From Flavobacteriales bacterium UBA1993 (lineage in GTDB: Bacteria > Bacteroidota > Bacteroidia > Flavobacteriales_G > Salibacteraceae): a stretch of 64,000 bases of DNA. Shown piece by piece: positions 25,874 through 34,163 of the stretch; within the stretch, counting starts at the first letter, position 1, and each line of letters starts with the position of its first letter. The stretch spans positions 18,616-82,615 of the forward strand of contig DDCZ01000060.1 in the NCBI GenBank assembly GCA_002336485.1, written 5' to 3'. Below the pieces are notes generated by a model. The model saw nothing but the letters and a program-made list of their open reading frames with translations, did no database searches and was not told the origin of the DNA. Both the position numbers and the translations under genes were made by a program.

Positions 25874-26356
25874 TCAATCGCGCTGAGCCTCGATTAAGCA
25901 CGAACCTGAGTTTATCGAATCCAACAAAAAGTAAGTGATAGAAATACGTTCGACTTGCATCTGACCTTCGCCTTCGATTTTGCTCCCTCGATATGTCTGC
26001 TCTGGCACTCGGAATCGAGTATCCGTGGTAAATGACAGATCCATTCCGTCAAAGTTCATTCCCGCTTCGTTAGACGTCAGTGACATTTTATAGGATTGAT
26101 TCTCACCTGATATAATACACGAATTGTTTCCAGAATATGTGCCCGTATAGTTTGAAAAAAAATTTCGGTTGCAGGCATCTCCCTCCCAATATGTATCGCA
26201 AATACAGGTGCGATTCTGACAAATTCCGTGTACACAACCATCCTTGCATCTGGTGCATCCGGAAAACAGAACTACGACCGTCAAAGCGATGGCATAGGCC
26301 AATTCACCATAAGATATGAGCCTCTTATTAACCAAGTAACAGTGATTCCAGTTCAA
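25874..26356 (-). CDS. Lipoprotein with an EGF-like Cys module
   Basis: Function unknown. A hydrophobic signal with lipobox VLFSGC lies at about 20-34. Directly after it comes an EGF-like cysteine pattern (CKDGCVHGICQNRTCICDTYWEGDACN), as in many Bacteroidota surface lipoproteins. The last 90 residues look beta-rich. Length 160 residues from the ATG at 26356; that start overlaps the upstream thioredoxin-like gene by 29 bases and leaves a long polar lead before the hydrophobic segment. A TTG at 26335 would shorten both. Last gene of the recF operon; surface display is inferred. Confidence 0.7.
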   Translation of the reverse strand: MNWNHCYLVNKRLISYGELAYAIALTVVVLFSGCTRCKDGCVHGICQNRTCICDTYWEGDACNRNFFSNYTGTYSGNNSCIISGENQSYKMSLTSNEAGMNFDGMDLSFTTDTRFRVPEQTYRGSKIEGEGQMQVERISITYFLLDSINSGSCLIEAQRD

Positions 26357-26918
26357 GGATTATTGCCTGTTGCTTATCCTTAGCATACCATAATTGTATT
26401 TGTTTACTCATCTCTGATTTTGGCGGTCGTTCTCCTTCTGGTATATTTTTCCAATCTACCACTATTTGTTGAGCCTCCGCAGGTCTTGGACCCCATTGGG
26501 CGATCACTTCAAACGAATCGTTTAAGAAAATGACAACCGGAATTGCACGCGCTCCATTTGTTAGATGTGCATCCATTAGCGCTTCATTCTTGTCTCTAAG
26601 CACAACTTTATGTTCAACGCTATTCTGATGTAAAACGGCATCCACCACGGGAACAATTTGCGCCGCATCTCCGCACCAACCCTCCGTAATAACCAATGCG
26701 TAACGCATTTTTGACTTTCCCGAAAGGACCCTGGAATCTTTCTTGCTCATCCCCTTTGTGATGCGATTCATTCTGTGGGCATTTAAAATGGAGTACTCCA
26801 ATAACGACGCGTCGTCTGTTTCACTTGTAGATGTTCCTTCTTCAATTTTCTTATCCACCAATTCGATGTATCCGTTATAGCTTAATCCCTTCTCCCAAAT
26901 CCCTCTATAGTCTATCAT
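26328..26918 (-). CDS. Thioredoxin-like family protein
   Basis: Cytosolic thioredoxin-fold protein of the Thioredoxin_9 type. No signal peptide. The active-site motif position reads TEGWCGDAAQ, with a single Cys (WCGD) in place of CxxC, as is usual for this family; the cis-Pro loop is ARAIPVVIFL. Length 196 residues. With only one Cys, classic disulfide exchange is unlikely and it may act through a resolving partner. The start codon overlaps the stop of the FAD oxidoreductase by 4 bases (ATGA), so translation is probably coupled. Confidence 0.85.
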   Translation of the reverse strand: MIDYRGIWEKGLSYNGYIELVDKKIEEGTSTSETDDASLLEYSILNAHRMNRITKGMSKKDSRVLSGKSKMRYALVITEGWCGDAAQIVPVVDAVLHQNSVEHKVVLRDKNEALMDAHLTNGARAIPVVIFLNDSFEVIAQWGPRPAEAQQIVVDWKNIPEGERPPKSEMSKQIQLWYAKDKQQAIILELESLLLG

Positions 26919-28039
26919 AGTAATTGTTTTTCTTCAATTAATTCTTTCACCATTTCCCCAATTCTACCAGCAAGGGCTATGCCCATTCCACCCATTCCTA
27001 CGGCCCTGAGAAGCCCATCATGCTCCAGCCTTACGATGGGACGTTTATCTTTTGTGAATCCCATAATTCCCGACCAACGCATATCAATTTTGGGCGGCGT
27101 TTTCAGATCTAAAATCTCACTAATTCTATTGTCAAGCGCCGATTGAATGGGCACATGCAAGCCAAATTCCTGAACTTGTTCACCTTCAAAATCTAGGTTT
27201 CGACCTCCGCCAAAAAGAATTCGACTCCCGACACTTCTGAGATAATAGAATCCTTCATCAATATGCAGATTGCCTCGAAATTTCAAATCGGAAATTGGTT
27301 CGGTTAACAATACTTGCCCACGTCCAGGTTCAATATCAGAGTTTGAAAACGCATTTCTACAATCAATCAGAATCGATGAACTAAATGTAACCCGATCACG
27401 AATCGCATCATCCAACTGGACCTTGAATCTGTCGTTCACTTTTTCAATTAGCCCTACAGAAGCGCCCGTTCGAAAACGCACCCCTTTTTCAGAACAATAT
27501 GCCTCCAAGGCACGCATTAGTTTACCTGAATGCAATTGACCCTCGCCATGCATGGAAACAATTTTCTGACCTTGATCAGTTCGAACTCCGTCCAATTTGA
27601 CCTTAGTCTGAATGTAGCTAGGTATGAAATCACCCACAAGATGATTCACTTCATCGACGCGACCTAAGGCGCGAACAACATCGGAATCAATTACTTCAAA
27701 GCCACCAAGTTCTTCAAAGCCAATATTCTGATCCCGAAGTCTTTTTCGAGTTATCTGTAGTCCCTTCCACCTGTTTTCTAGCAGAAATCGAGCTCCGTCT
27801 TGTCCGATAGTATCGATGTCGGAAAGCACCTCAGTCAGGCTACCAAAACAGGCAAACCCAGCGTTTCGCGTACTTGCACCTGCCGGCACGAGACTCCTTT
27901 CGAAAATCAAAATCGATTTCTTGGGCCATCTCTCAGCTAGGGATGCAGCAACAGACATTCCGATAATCCCACCTCCTACTATGATGATATCATACGAGAG
28001 GAGTGCGTCTTTTTCCCAAAAAGAAACTTTGCTACCCAT
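26915..28039 (-). CDS. FAD-dependent oxidoreductase (DAO family)
   Basis: Flavoprotein of the D-amino-acid oxidase/glycine oxidase-like superfamily. The FAD-binding Rossmann motif is IIIVGGGIIGMSVAASL at about 17-33, followed by the acidic residue in IFERS and the STRNAGFACFGS loop. The C-terminal RWSGIMGFTKDKRPIV and GMGGMGIALA are the usual flavin-contact stretches. Length 374 residues. Substrate unknown; family members oxidise amino acids or related amines. In the recF operon, 9 bases after the DUF721 gene and overlapping the thioredoxin-like gene. Confidence 0.9.
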   Translation of the reverse strand: MGSKVSFWEKDALLSYDIIIVGGGIIGMSVAASLAERWPKKSILIFERSLVPAGASTRNAGFACFGSLTEVLSDIDTIGQDGARFLLENRWKGLQITRKRLRDQNIGFEELGGFEVIDSDVVRALGRVDEVNHLVGDFIPSYIQTKVKLDGVRTDQGQKIVSMHGEGQLHSGKLMRALEAYCSEKGVRFRTGASVGLIEKVNDRFKVQLDDAIRDRVTFSSSILIDCRNAFSNSDIEPGRGQVLLTEPISDLKFRGNLHIDEGFYYLRSVGSRILFGGGRNLDFEGEQVQEFGLHVPIQSALDNRISEILDLKTPPKIDMRWSGIMGFTKDKRPIVRLEHDGLLRAVGMGGMGIALAGRIGEMVKELIEEKQLL

Positions 28040-28048
28040 AATTTACGG

Positions 28049-28348
28049 CTACTGAAGAAGGACTTCCTTTACCATTTCGGATCCAACAAAATCATTCACA
28101 TTCGACCGAATTTGGTCTCTTTGGTAGTGAAGTTCTTGACGAAGAGCTGGGGAATTCAGTTTTATAATGAGCTTCGACCCTCTAAGAAGCACCTCGTCCG
28201 TTCGGCTGGCAATTGCCGGTCCTGCGATCGTTTTCCATTCACTTTGAATCGAAATTTGGGTGAGACCACTCCGTAAACGATAAACATCAAGCATACGGTT
28301 GATGACCTCGCCTAATGTTTCTTGATTTTTTCGTTTCGGTTTTCTCAT
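28049..28348 (-). CDS. DUF721 (DciA-like) protein
   Basis: Small cytosolic protein of the DUF721 family. Visible features: a basic N-terminus (MRKPKRKNQ), then LGEVINRMLDVYRLRSGL, W at the conserved position (EWKTIAGPAIASRTDEV), and the KH-like strand pattern LIIKLNSPALRQELHYQRDQI. Length 99 residues. DUF721 includes DciA, the ancestral loader of the replicative helicase, in bacteria lacking DnaC. The position 2 bases after recF supports a replication or DNA-repair role. Family is confident; the DciA-like function is inferred from family and context. Confidence 0.9.
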   Translation of the reverse strand: MRKPKRKNQETLGEVINRMLDVYRLRSGLTQISIQSEWKTIAGPAIASRTDEVLLRGSKLIIKLNSPALRQELHYQRDQIRSNVNDFVGSEMVKEVLLQ

Positions 28349-28350
28349 GA

Positions 28351-29457
28351 CTAAAAGTCGGTAATACTACCACGCTCAACGATAAATTTTTTCAATGGAA
28401 TTTTCTCATCCTTGAACAACTCAGGAACGCGATGAAGGTTTGCATCGGTAATAAAAATTTGACCAAAATGATCTTCACTGACCAGCTTCATCAGCGCACC
28501 AACCCTCAGATCGTCAAGCTTATCAAAAATGTCGTCCAACAATAAAATTGGTTTCCTCTGCTTTAGATCCTTCAGGTAATCAAACTGCGCCAATCGAAGT
28601 GCGATTACAAAGCTCTTCTGTTGACCTTGACTTCCAAACTTTTTCATTTGGTGGTCGCCTATTTGAAACACCAGATCATCCTTGTGAATCCCTTTGGTTG
28701 TAAAGTGGGCGCGTAAATCATTCTGACGTGTTTCGGCAAACCAATCTTTCAACGGCTTTTCATTTAAGTGACTTTCATAAGAAATAGTCACCTCCTCGGC
28801 CCCTCCAGATATAAGTTGATAGAAATTTGAGAATATGGGCAGGTAATCCTTTAGGAAGGAGACACGTTCTTGATAAATATCAGTGCCAAGCGCATGCAGT
28901 TGTTCATCAAACACCTCAAATACAGTTTGGTCCATTCGCTTCCCTTCCACCCAAATATGCTTCAGCATTGCGTTTCGCTGCGCCAACGTTCTGTTGTATT
29001 GAAGCAGCGTATCCAAATACCCACGATTGTATTGAGAGATGATACCATTCATAAACTTACGGCGCATTTCACTTCCCTCTCGGATTAAATCCGTGTCCGA
29101 AGGCGCAATCATAACAAGTGGAATCATTCCAATATGATCCGCCAAACGATCGTATTCCTTTTGATTTCGCTTAAATCGTTTTTTTTCTCCGCGTTTTTGA
29201 GCGCAGTTTATACGTTCACTTTCTCCGGCAAAGTCAAAATCTCCGTCGATCATAAAGAACTCTGAATCGTATTGAATGTTTTGGGAATCAATGGGATTAA
29301 AAAAACTCTTACAAAAGGCTAGATAGTATATAGAATCTAGGACAGTGGTCTTTCCCGAACCGTTATTCCCAAGAAAGCAATTCACTTTTTCAGCGAGCTC
29401 AAATTCGGCCGTTTCGATGTTTTTGAAGTTGAATATTTTCAGTTGCTTCAGATGCAT
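28351..29457 (-). CDS. recF: DNA replication and repair protein RecF
   Basis: SMC-like ABC ATPase that helps load RecA at single-strand gaps with RecO and RecR. I start at the ATG at 29457 (MHLKQLKIFNFKN), the family's normal start. Walker A GNNGSGKTT at 30-38, the ABC signature region GSQGQQKSFVIALRLAQ, and Walker B ILLLDDIFDKLDD, then the D-loop and QIFITDANLHRVP. Length 368 residues. First gene of the operon recF - DUF721 - FAD oxidoreductase - thioredoxin-like - EGF lipoprotein. Confidence 0.96.
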   Translation of the reverse strand: MHLKQLKIFNFKNIETAEFELAEKVNCFLGNNGSGKTTVLDSIYYLAFCKSFFNPIDSQNIQYDSEFFMIDGDFDFAGESERINCAQKRGEKKRFKRNQKEYDRLADHIGMIPLVMIAPSDTDLIREGSEMRRKFMNGIISQYNRGYLDTLLQYNRTLAQRNAMLKHIWVEGKRMDQTVFEVFDEQLHALGTDIYQERVSFLKDYLPIFSNFYQLISGGAEEVTISYESHLNEKPLKDWFAETRQNDLRAHFTTKGIHKDDLVFQIGDHQMKKFGSQGQQKSFVIALRLAQFDYLKDLKQRKPILLLDDIFDKLDDLRVGALMKLVSEDHFGQIFITDANLHRVPELFKDEKIPLKKFIVERGSITDF

Positions 29458-29502
29458 CGACCAAATGTAATATTCACTGTGCGCATGCTGGTTCAAAAAA
29501 AA

Positions 29503-29510
29503 TATATTTG
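29503..29510 (+). promoter_or_regulatory. Candidate Bacteroidota -7 element
   Basis: TATATTTG fits TAnnTTTG and lies 26 bases before the ATG of the TPR gene that precedes ribH. No matching -33 element is evident at 17-23 bases upstream. Confidence 0.35.
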
Positions 29511-29536
29511 CAGCCTGATTTTTTAAGGTATTTCAA

Positions 29537-30214
29537 ATGGCCAAAGACGAAGAAGTAATAGTTGATGTAGAGCAGGTTTATTCAAGCACGGAATCGTGGG
29601 TGATCGAAAACCAGAAAAGTTTATCCATCATAGTTGGAGCAATTGTGTTGCTCTTAGGATCATATTTCGCATTCAACAATTTTGTCTTAGCGCCTGATGA
29701 GGCAGAGGCAAAGGAATATATATGGCAGGCGCAGCAAGCTTTCGCGAACGATAGCTTTAACCTTGCGATTAATGGAAACGAAAACACCGTTGGCTTTCAA
29801 TATATCATTGACAACTATGGCATGACAGAGTCTGCTAATTTGAGTCACTACTACATTGGTATCTCGCACCTGCACTTAGGAAACTTTGAAGATGCTATCA
29901 GCTACTTAAACGACTACGATTGCAAGGATGTGGCGGTTTGCGCTGTATCTATTGGCGCTACCGGAGACGCGCACTTGGAAATAGGAGAAACCGAAAAAGC
30001 GGTAGACTATTATTTAAGTGCTGTTGACCACAGTGAAAATGAGCTTACTGCACCTATCTATTTGATGAAAGCAGGTCGCGCTTATGAAATCCTAGGAAAC
30101 TATAACGAGGCGCTTTCGGTTTACAACCGTATTAAAAATGATTTTTCGAAAAGTCAAGAGGCGCAAAGCATCGATAAGTTCATCGCTCGTGCTGAAGGCA
30201 TGGCTGGAGCTTAA
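29537..30214 (+). CDS. Membrane-anchored TPR protein (YfgM-like)
   Basis: One N-terminal membrane helix at about 29-50 (SLSIIVGAIVLLLGSYFAF), preceded by an acidic cytosolic segment, and followed by three to four TPR motifs facing the periplasm (LSHYYIGISHLHLGNFEDAISYL; GDAHLEIGETEKAVDYYLSAV; LMKAGRAYEILGNYNEALSVY). Length 225 residues. Resembles YfgM/TPR_21 proteins that cooperate with envelope chaperones and translocon. The stop overlaps the ribH start in TAATG, so the two are translationally coupled, although a functional link to riboflavin synthesis is not obvious. Confidence 0.86.
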   Translation: MAKDEEVIVDVEQVYSSTESWVIENQKSLSIIVGAIVLLLGSYFAFNNFVLAPDEAEAKEYIWQAQQAFANDSFNLAINGNENTVGFQYIIDNYGMTESANLSHYYIGISHLHLGNFEDAISYLNDYDCKDVAVCAVSIGATGDAHLEIGETEKAVDYYLSAVDHSENELTAPIYLMKAGRAYEILGNYNEALSVYNRIKNDFSKSQEAQSIDKFIARAEGMAGA

Positions 30215-30711
30215 TGGCTACGATCAATAAAAACCTAAGCGACATTGGGGATTTACCAAAGCTAAATCCAAACTGGTCTATTGCCATTGTTTCATCTGAG
30301 TGGAACACGGAAATTACGTCTGGACTTACACGAGGGGCCAAGGAACTCCTTAGCCATATTGGACTGAAATCTGATCAAGTTCACCATCTATCTGTTCCTG
30401 GGAGCTATGAATTACCGCTTGGTGCGCAATGGGCCATCGAACGTTACGAACCCGACGCTGTTATTTGTCTTGGCAGTGTTATTCGTGGTGAAACTGCTCA
30501 TTTTGACTATGTATGTCAAGCCGTAAGCAAAGGAATTATGGATGTTTCACTCGAGTTCAATATGCCCGTTATATTCGGGGTATTAACGGATGACAACATC
30601 GAGCAGAGCAGGGCTCGCAGCGGAGGCGAACACGGAAACAAAGGCACCGAGGCCGCCGCCACGGCAATCAAACTGTTAGGTCTGCGCGACCAGATCGGCA
30701 GTTCCAGTTAA
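30214..30711 (+). CDS. ribH: 6,7-dimethyl-8-ribityllumazine synthase
   Basis: Penultimate enzyme of riboflavin biosynthesis; assembles into hollow oligomers. Motifs: VSSEWNTEITSGL for substrate binding, VPGSYELPLGAQW, CLGSVIRGETAHFDYVC with the catalytic His, and VIFGVLTDDNIEQSRARSGG with the phosphate-binding Arg. GNKGTEAA follows. Length 165 residues is normal. Downstream partner of the TPR gene. Its TAA stop shares TTAA with the convergent pyrophosphohydrolase, overlapping by 4 bases. No FMN riboswitch is visible upstream. Confidence 0.96.
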   Translation: MATINKNLSDIGDLPKLNPNWSIAIVSSEWNTEITSGLTRGAKELLSHIGLKSDQVHHLSVPGSYELPLGAQWAIERYEPDAVICLGSVIRGETAHFDYVCQAVSKGIMDVSLEFNMPVIFGVLTDDNIEQSRARSGGEHGNKGTEAAATAIKLLGLRDQIGSSS

Positions 30712-31124
30712 TTCCTTTCTAGGATGTCTGCAATATTCGGCTTGAAGTACTGATCACTTTTCAAGACTTTACCATCTTCACGGTAAATCGGCTTGCCGTC
30801 TTTGTCCAGTTTACTCATGTTGCTCCGTTGAATTTCTCGAAACACTTCGGCAATCTTGTCGTGCATGCCATGAGTGAGAATTGTTCCACACAAAATGTAA
30901 AGCATATCTCCGAGTGCGTCAGCAATTTCCACTAGGTCACCATTTTGAGCCGCTTCAAGATATTCTTCATTTTCTTCACGCATCAATTTGTAGCGCAACA
31001 AAAGTGCTTTATCGTCGATTACAGCCTTCGGCTGATCTTCGTTGTTTATTCCAAATGAATCATGAAATTTCCGAACGCATTCAATCACCTCATTCAATGA
31101 CATTTCCGATGTTAAATTGCTCAT
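30708..31124 (-). CDS. MazG-like nucleoside triphosphate pyrophosphohydrolase
   Basis: All-alpha NTP pyrophosphatase superfamily protein. The metal-binding pattern is LMREENEEYLEAA, then DLVEIADALGDMLYIL, equal to the ExxE(12-28)ExxD arrangement that binds Mg. The C-terminus has the typical VFREIQRSNMSKLDKDGKPI. Length 138 residues. Probably hydrolyses non-canonical or surplus nucleoside triphosphates as house-cleaning; related to phosphoribosyl-ATP diphosphatase, but no his genes are near. Convergent with ribH and divergent from the bat operon. Confidence 0.88.
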   Translation of the reverse strand: MSNLTSEMSLNEVIECVRKFHDSFGINNEDQPKAVIDDKALLLRYKLMREENEEYLEAAQNGDLVEIADALGDMLYILCGTILTHGMHDKIAEVFREIQRSNMSKLDKDGKPIYREDGKVLKSDQYFKPNIADILERN

Positions 31125-31196
31125 ATTATTGTTGTGAATTTTTAATAAAATTAAGAAGTGAAAAATACTTGAATCCCTTTAACAACAAGGCTTTCA

Positions 31197-31230
31197 GCGC
31201 TGTAAACTTCTTAACATTGTTTAACAGCGC
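31197..31230. promoter_or_regulatory. Inverted repeat upstream of the bat operon
   Basis: GCGCTGTAAAC (31197-31207) and GTTTAACAGCGC (31219-31230) are reverse complements apart from one extra base, separated by 11 bases. The repeat lies 76 bases before the first bat-operon ATG, in the 181-base divergent gap. It could be an operator for a dimeric regulator or a hairpin in the leader. No T run follows, so a terminator is unlikely. Confidence 0.4.
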
Positions 31231-31305
31231 CGCGCCGCGCACCCTAGGCTGATTTCTGATTTTTGTCTTCGTCAAAAACAAGAATAATTGTTGAAAACTC
31301 AGAAC

Positions 31306-32304
31306 ATGGAAACAGCGTTGGATATACGAGAATTGAACGAGAAGATTGAAAAGGAAAGTGCATTCATCGATTTGATTGTACGAGAGATGGACAAGGTGAT
31401 CATTGGCCAGCGATACATGGTGGATCGAATGCTCATTGCGCTCTTATCAAACGGCCATTTACTATTAGAAGGTGTACCAGGCCTTGCGAAAACATTAGCT
31501 ATTAAATCGTTATCCGCAACCGTTGATGGGGCGTTTAGTCGGATTCAATTCACACCAGACCTGCTGCCTGCTGACCTTGTTGGAACTCAAATCTATCAAG
31601 TGAAGAAGGACGAGTTCACCATTCGAAAGGGCCCCGTATTCGCAAATTTCGTTTTGGCAGATGAGATTAATCGCGCCCCTGCGAAAGTTCAAAGCGCCCT
31701 GCTTGAAGCTATGCAGGAAAAACAAGTAACGATAGGCGACACAACCTTTGATCTCCCAACTCCATTCCTCGTACTAGCGACTCAAAATCCAGTTGAGCAG
31801 GAAGGAACCTATCCGCTTCCAGAAGCGCAGGTAGATAGATTTATGCTCAAGGTTGTTCTTGACTATCCAAAAAAAGAAGAAGAGAAACTCATTATTCGAC
31901 AGAATATATCACCAACAACATACCCAACTACTTCCAAAATATTAAAACCGGAGGACATCACGCGAGCTCGCAATGTTGTTCGCGAGGTTTACATGGATGA
32001 GAAAATTGAGCAGTACATTATTGACATTGTGTTCGCGACACGAAACCCAGAGGAATACGGTCTCGCGAAATTTAAGGACCTTATCTCTTTTGGAGGTTCG
32101 CCGAGAGCGAGTATCAACCTAGCGTTAGCCGCCAAGGCCTATGCATTTATAAAGCGACGAGGATACGTGATTCCAGAAGATGTTCGAGCTATTTGCAAGG
32201 ATGTGCTTCGACACAGAATTGGCGTTACATACGAGGCGGAAGCTGAAAACATCACCTCGGAAAACATAATTGACGAAATTCTGAACCACGTGGAAGTGCC
32301 TTAG
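31306..32304 (+). CDS. MoxR family AAA+ ATPase of the bat operon
   Basis: Cytosolic MoxR ATPase, expected to act with the VWA proteins encoded downstream. I start at the ATG at 31306 (METALDIREL) and not the TTG at 31288. Walker A GVPGLAKT, Walker B VLADEINR, then LATQNPVEQEGTYPLPEAQVDRFML and the sensor-2 region GGSPRASINLALAAKA. Length 332 residues. First gene of the operon MoxR - DUF58 - BatD-like - batA - batB - batC - batD - batE. In related bacteria MoxR/VWA pairs act in stress tolerance and envelope-protein maturation. Confidence 0.94.
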   Translation: METALDIRELNEKIEKESAFIDLIVREMDKVIIGQRYMVDRMLIALLSNGHLLLEGVPGLAKTLAIKSLSATVDGAFSRIQFTPDLLPADLVGTQIYQVKKDEFTIRKGPVFANFVLADEINRAPAKVQSALLEAMQEKQVTIGDTTFDLPTPFLVLATQNPVEQEGTYPLPEAQVDRFMLKVVLDYPKKEEEKLIIRQNISPTTYPTTSKILKPEDITRARNVVREVYMDEKIEQYIIDIVFATRNPEEYGLAKFKDLISFGGSPRASINLALAAKAYAFIKRRGYVIPEDVRAICKDVLRHRIGVTYEAEAENITSENIIDEILNHVEVP

Positions 32305-32322
32305 CAAAGTCTTTTCTGCCGA

Positions 32323-32349
32323 GTGATTAAGTGAACGTGATTAAGTGAA
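32323..32349 (+). repeat. 14-base tandem duplication at the DUF58 ribosome-binding region
   Basis: GTGATTAAGTGAA occurs at 32323-32335 and again at 32337-32349, separated by one C, so the unit repeats with a period of 14 bases. The second copy directly touches the ATG of the DUF58 gene. It fills most of the 45-base gap between MoxR and DUF58 and may alter translation initiation. Confidence 0.8.
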
Positions 32350-33225
32350 ATGGAAACCTCAGAACTCCTAAAAAAAGTAAGAAAGATCGAAATCAAAACC
32401 CGCGGACTGAGCAATCAGATCTTTTCGGGTGAGTATCATTCTGCCTTTAAAGGTCGTGGAATGACGTTTAGTGAGGTGCGTGAATACATGCCAGGCGATC
32501 CAATTCGATCTATTGATTGGAACGTCACCGCACGCTTTAACGCGCCTTTTGTAAAGGTGTTTGAGGAAGAACGGGAAATTACGTTGATGTTGCTTATCGA
32601 TGTTAGTGGTTCGGCAAGCTTTGGATCCAAATCCCAAACAAAACGTGACCTACTGACGGAAGTAGCAGCGGTTTTAGCTTTCTCTGCTTCACAGAATAAT
32701 GACAAAATTGGACTTATCCTATTCTCAGAATCTGTCGAGAAATACATTCCACCAAAAAAAGGAAAGTCACATGTATTGCGCATCATTCGCGAGCTAATAG
32801 ACTTTCAACCCGTCGGGCAAGGAACCAATATTAACGAGGCATTGCGTTTCTTCAACAATGTCACAAAAAAGCGCAGCATCGCCTTTTTGATCTCTGACAT
32901 GCTCGATACGGGTTTCGAGAAGCCACTTCAAATAGCCAATCGCAAACATGACCTGGTGGCATTGGTTGCGCGCGATCGATCAGAAGACCAAATCCCAGAC
33001 ATGGGCTTAATGCCGATTCGAGACCTTGAAACAAATTCGGTGCAATGGATAGATAGTTCCAATAAAAAGGTGCGGTCTGAGTATACAAAGTCCTTGGAAA
33101 TATCAAGATTAAAGACCAAAGGATTGCTCCGAAAAACCGGGGTTGACTTCACCGAGATTTACACTGGTCAATCCTATGTGAAACCACTCATGCAATTATT
33201 CAAACAACGGGAATCAAGAAGATGA
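32350..33225 (+). CDS. DUF58 domain protein of the bat operon
   Basis: Soluble VWA-like protein. The DUF58 signature GMTFSEVREYMPGDPIRSIDWNVTAR spans about 39-64, followed by a VWA domain with the metal-site motif DVSGSAS (about 87-93) and FSESVEKYIPP. Length 291 residues. DUF58 proteins normally pair with MoxR ATPases, which fits its place as second gene. It overlaps the next gene by 4 bases (ATGA). Its cellular role is inferred from the conserved MoxR-DUF58-VWA neighbourhood. Confidence 0.93.
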   Translation: METSELLKKVRKIEIKTRGLSNQIFSGEYHSAFKGRGMTFSEVREYMPGDPIRSIDWNVTARFNAPFVKVFEEEREITLMLLIDVSGSASFGSKSQTKRDLLTEVAAVLAFSASQNNDKIGLILFSESVEKYIPPKKGKSHVLRIIRELIDFQPVGQGTNINEALRFFNNVTKKRSIAFLISDMLDTGFEKPLQIANRKHDLVALVARDRSEDQIPDMGLMPIRDLETNSVQWIDSSNKKVRSEYTKSLEISRLKTKGLLRKTGVDFTEIYTGQSYVKPLMQLFKQRESRR

Positions 33226-34163
33226 GGACACTTTTGACGATAGGATTTGCCTGGCTTTCGATTGTGAGTTTAGCACAAGGGTCAACCTTTAAAGCTTCGA
33301 CCGATAAAGAGTCCATTCTAATTGGTGAACAGATCCTTCTGCGATTGGAGATAAGAAGTGCAGCGGCAGATTCTATTTCATTTCCCGTTTTAGAAGACAC
33401 CCTAAGTGCGGCGGTTGAGATAGTCCAGAAATCTCCCATCGACACCACTTTTGAGGGGCAGACCTTGGAACAACGCGTGTTGTCACAGAAACTTATCCTT
33501 ACGAGCTTTGATAGTGGCTACCATGCAATACCTCCTTTGGTGGCAACAGTAAATGGATTCCCGCTTGAGTCTAACCCATTTTTGGTGAGTGTTCAAACCG
33601 TGACGGTAGATACTGCAAAAGGAATTTACGATATACGCGGTGTGGCTCAAGTTCCATTTTCATTTAAAGAATGGTTAAAAGAAAACTGGACGTGGTTGGC
33701 CGTGGCTTTCCTGCTGCTTATCGGAATAATAGGCTTGATTATATGGTTTAAACGGAGACCAGATCACATTCCAGTAGCAATAGAAAAGTCGAAGCGACCT
33801 GCACATGAATTGGCCCTGGAAAGACTTGTAGACCTTGAATCCAAGTCACTATGGCAAAATGATAAAATCAAAGAATTCTACTCAGAATTAACCGACATTC
33901 TAAGACAGTATATCGAGCAACGTTTCTTCATCCCTGCATTAGAGCAAACTACCGACGAGATAATAGATTCCATGCGGCGCAAACCTGACTTCGGACAGGA
34001 AACAATTGACAAGACGCGAAACGTCCTATTCCTTGCCGACTTAGTGAAATTTGCCAAGGAAAAACCAGTCGGTAGTGAAAACGAAATGAACTTGGTAGCG
34101 GTAAAGATTTTTATTGAAGAAACCAAAATTTCGCCTGAGACAAAAAATTCCAATAATGACTAA
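33222..34163 (+). CDS. BatD-like single-pass membrane protein
   Basis: Signal peptide (MRTLLTIGFAWLSIVSLAQ), a periplasmic beta-rich domain of about 125 residues resembling the first BatD domain (STFKASTDKESILIGEQILL), one membrane helix at about 149-170 (WTWLAVAFLLLIGIIGLII), and a cytosolic helical domain with LADILRQYIEQRF-type sequence (LTDILRQYIEQRFFIPALEQTTDEI). Length 313 residues. This is the usual extra member between DUF58 and BatA in Bacteroidota bat operons. It overlaps the DUF58 gene by 4 and batA by 8 bases. Confidence 0.85.
   Translation: MRTLLTIGFAWLSIVSLAQGSTFKASTDKESILIGEQILLRLEIRSAAADSISFPVLEDTLSAAVEIVQKSPIDTTFEGQTLEQRVLSQKLILTSFDSGYHAIPPLVATVNGFPLESNPFLVSVQTVTVDTAKGIYDIRGVAQVPFSFKEWLKENWTWLAVAFLLLIGIIGLIIWFKRRPDHIPVAIEKSKRPAHELALERLVDLESKSLWQNDKIKEFYSELTDILRQYIEQRFFIPALEQTTDEIIDSMRRKPDFGQETIDKTRNVLFLADLVKFAKEKPVGSENEMNLVAVKIFIEETKISPETKNSNND

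Noticed and set aside
29462..29469. Minus-strand TACATTTG as promoter of the recF operon
   Set aside because: It matches TAnnTTTG but would put the transcription start at the ATG itself, and no -33 element is present.
30140..30213. FMN riboswitch before ribH
   Set aside because: ribH starts inside the stop codon of the upstream TPR gene, and the RFN-element signature is absent.
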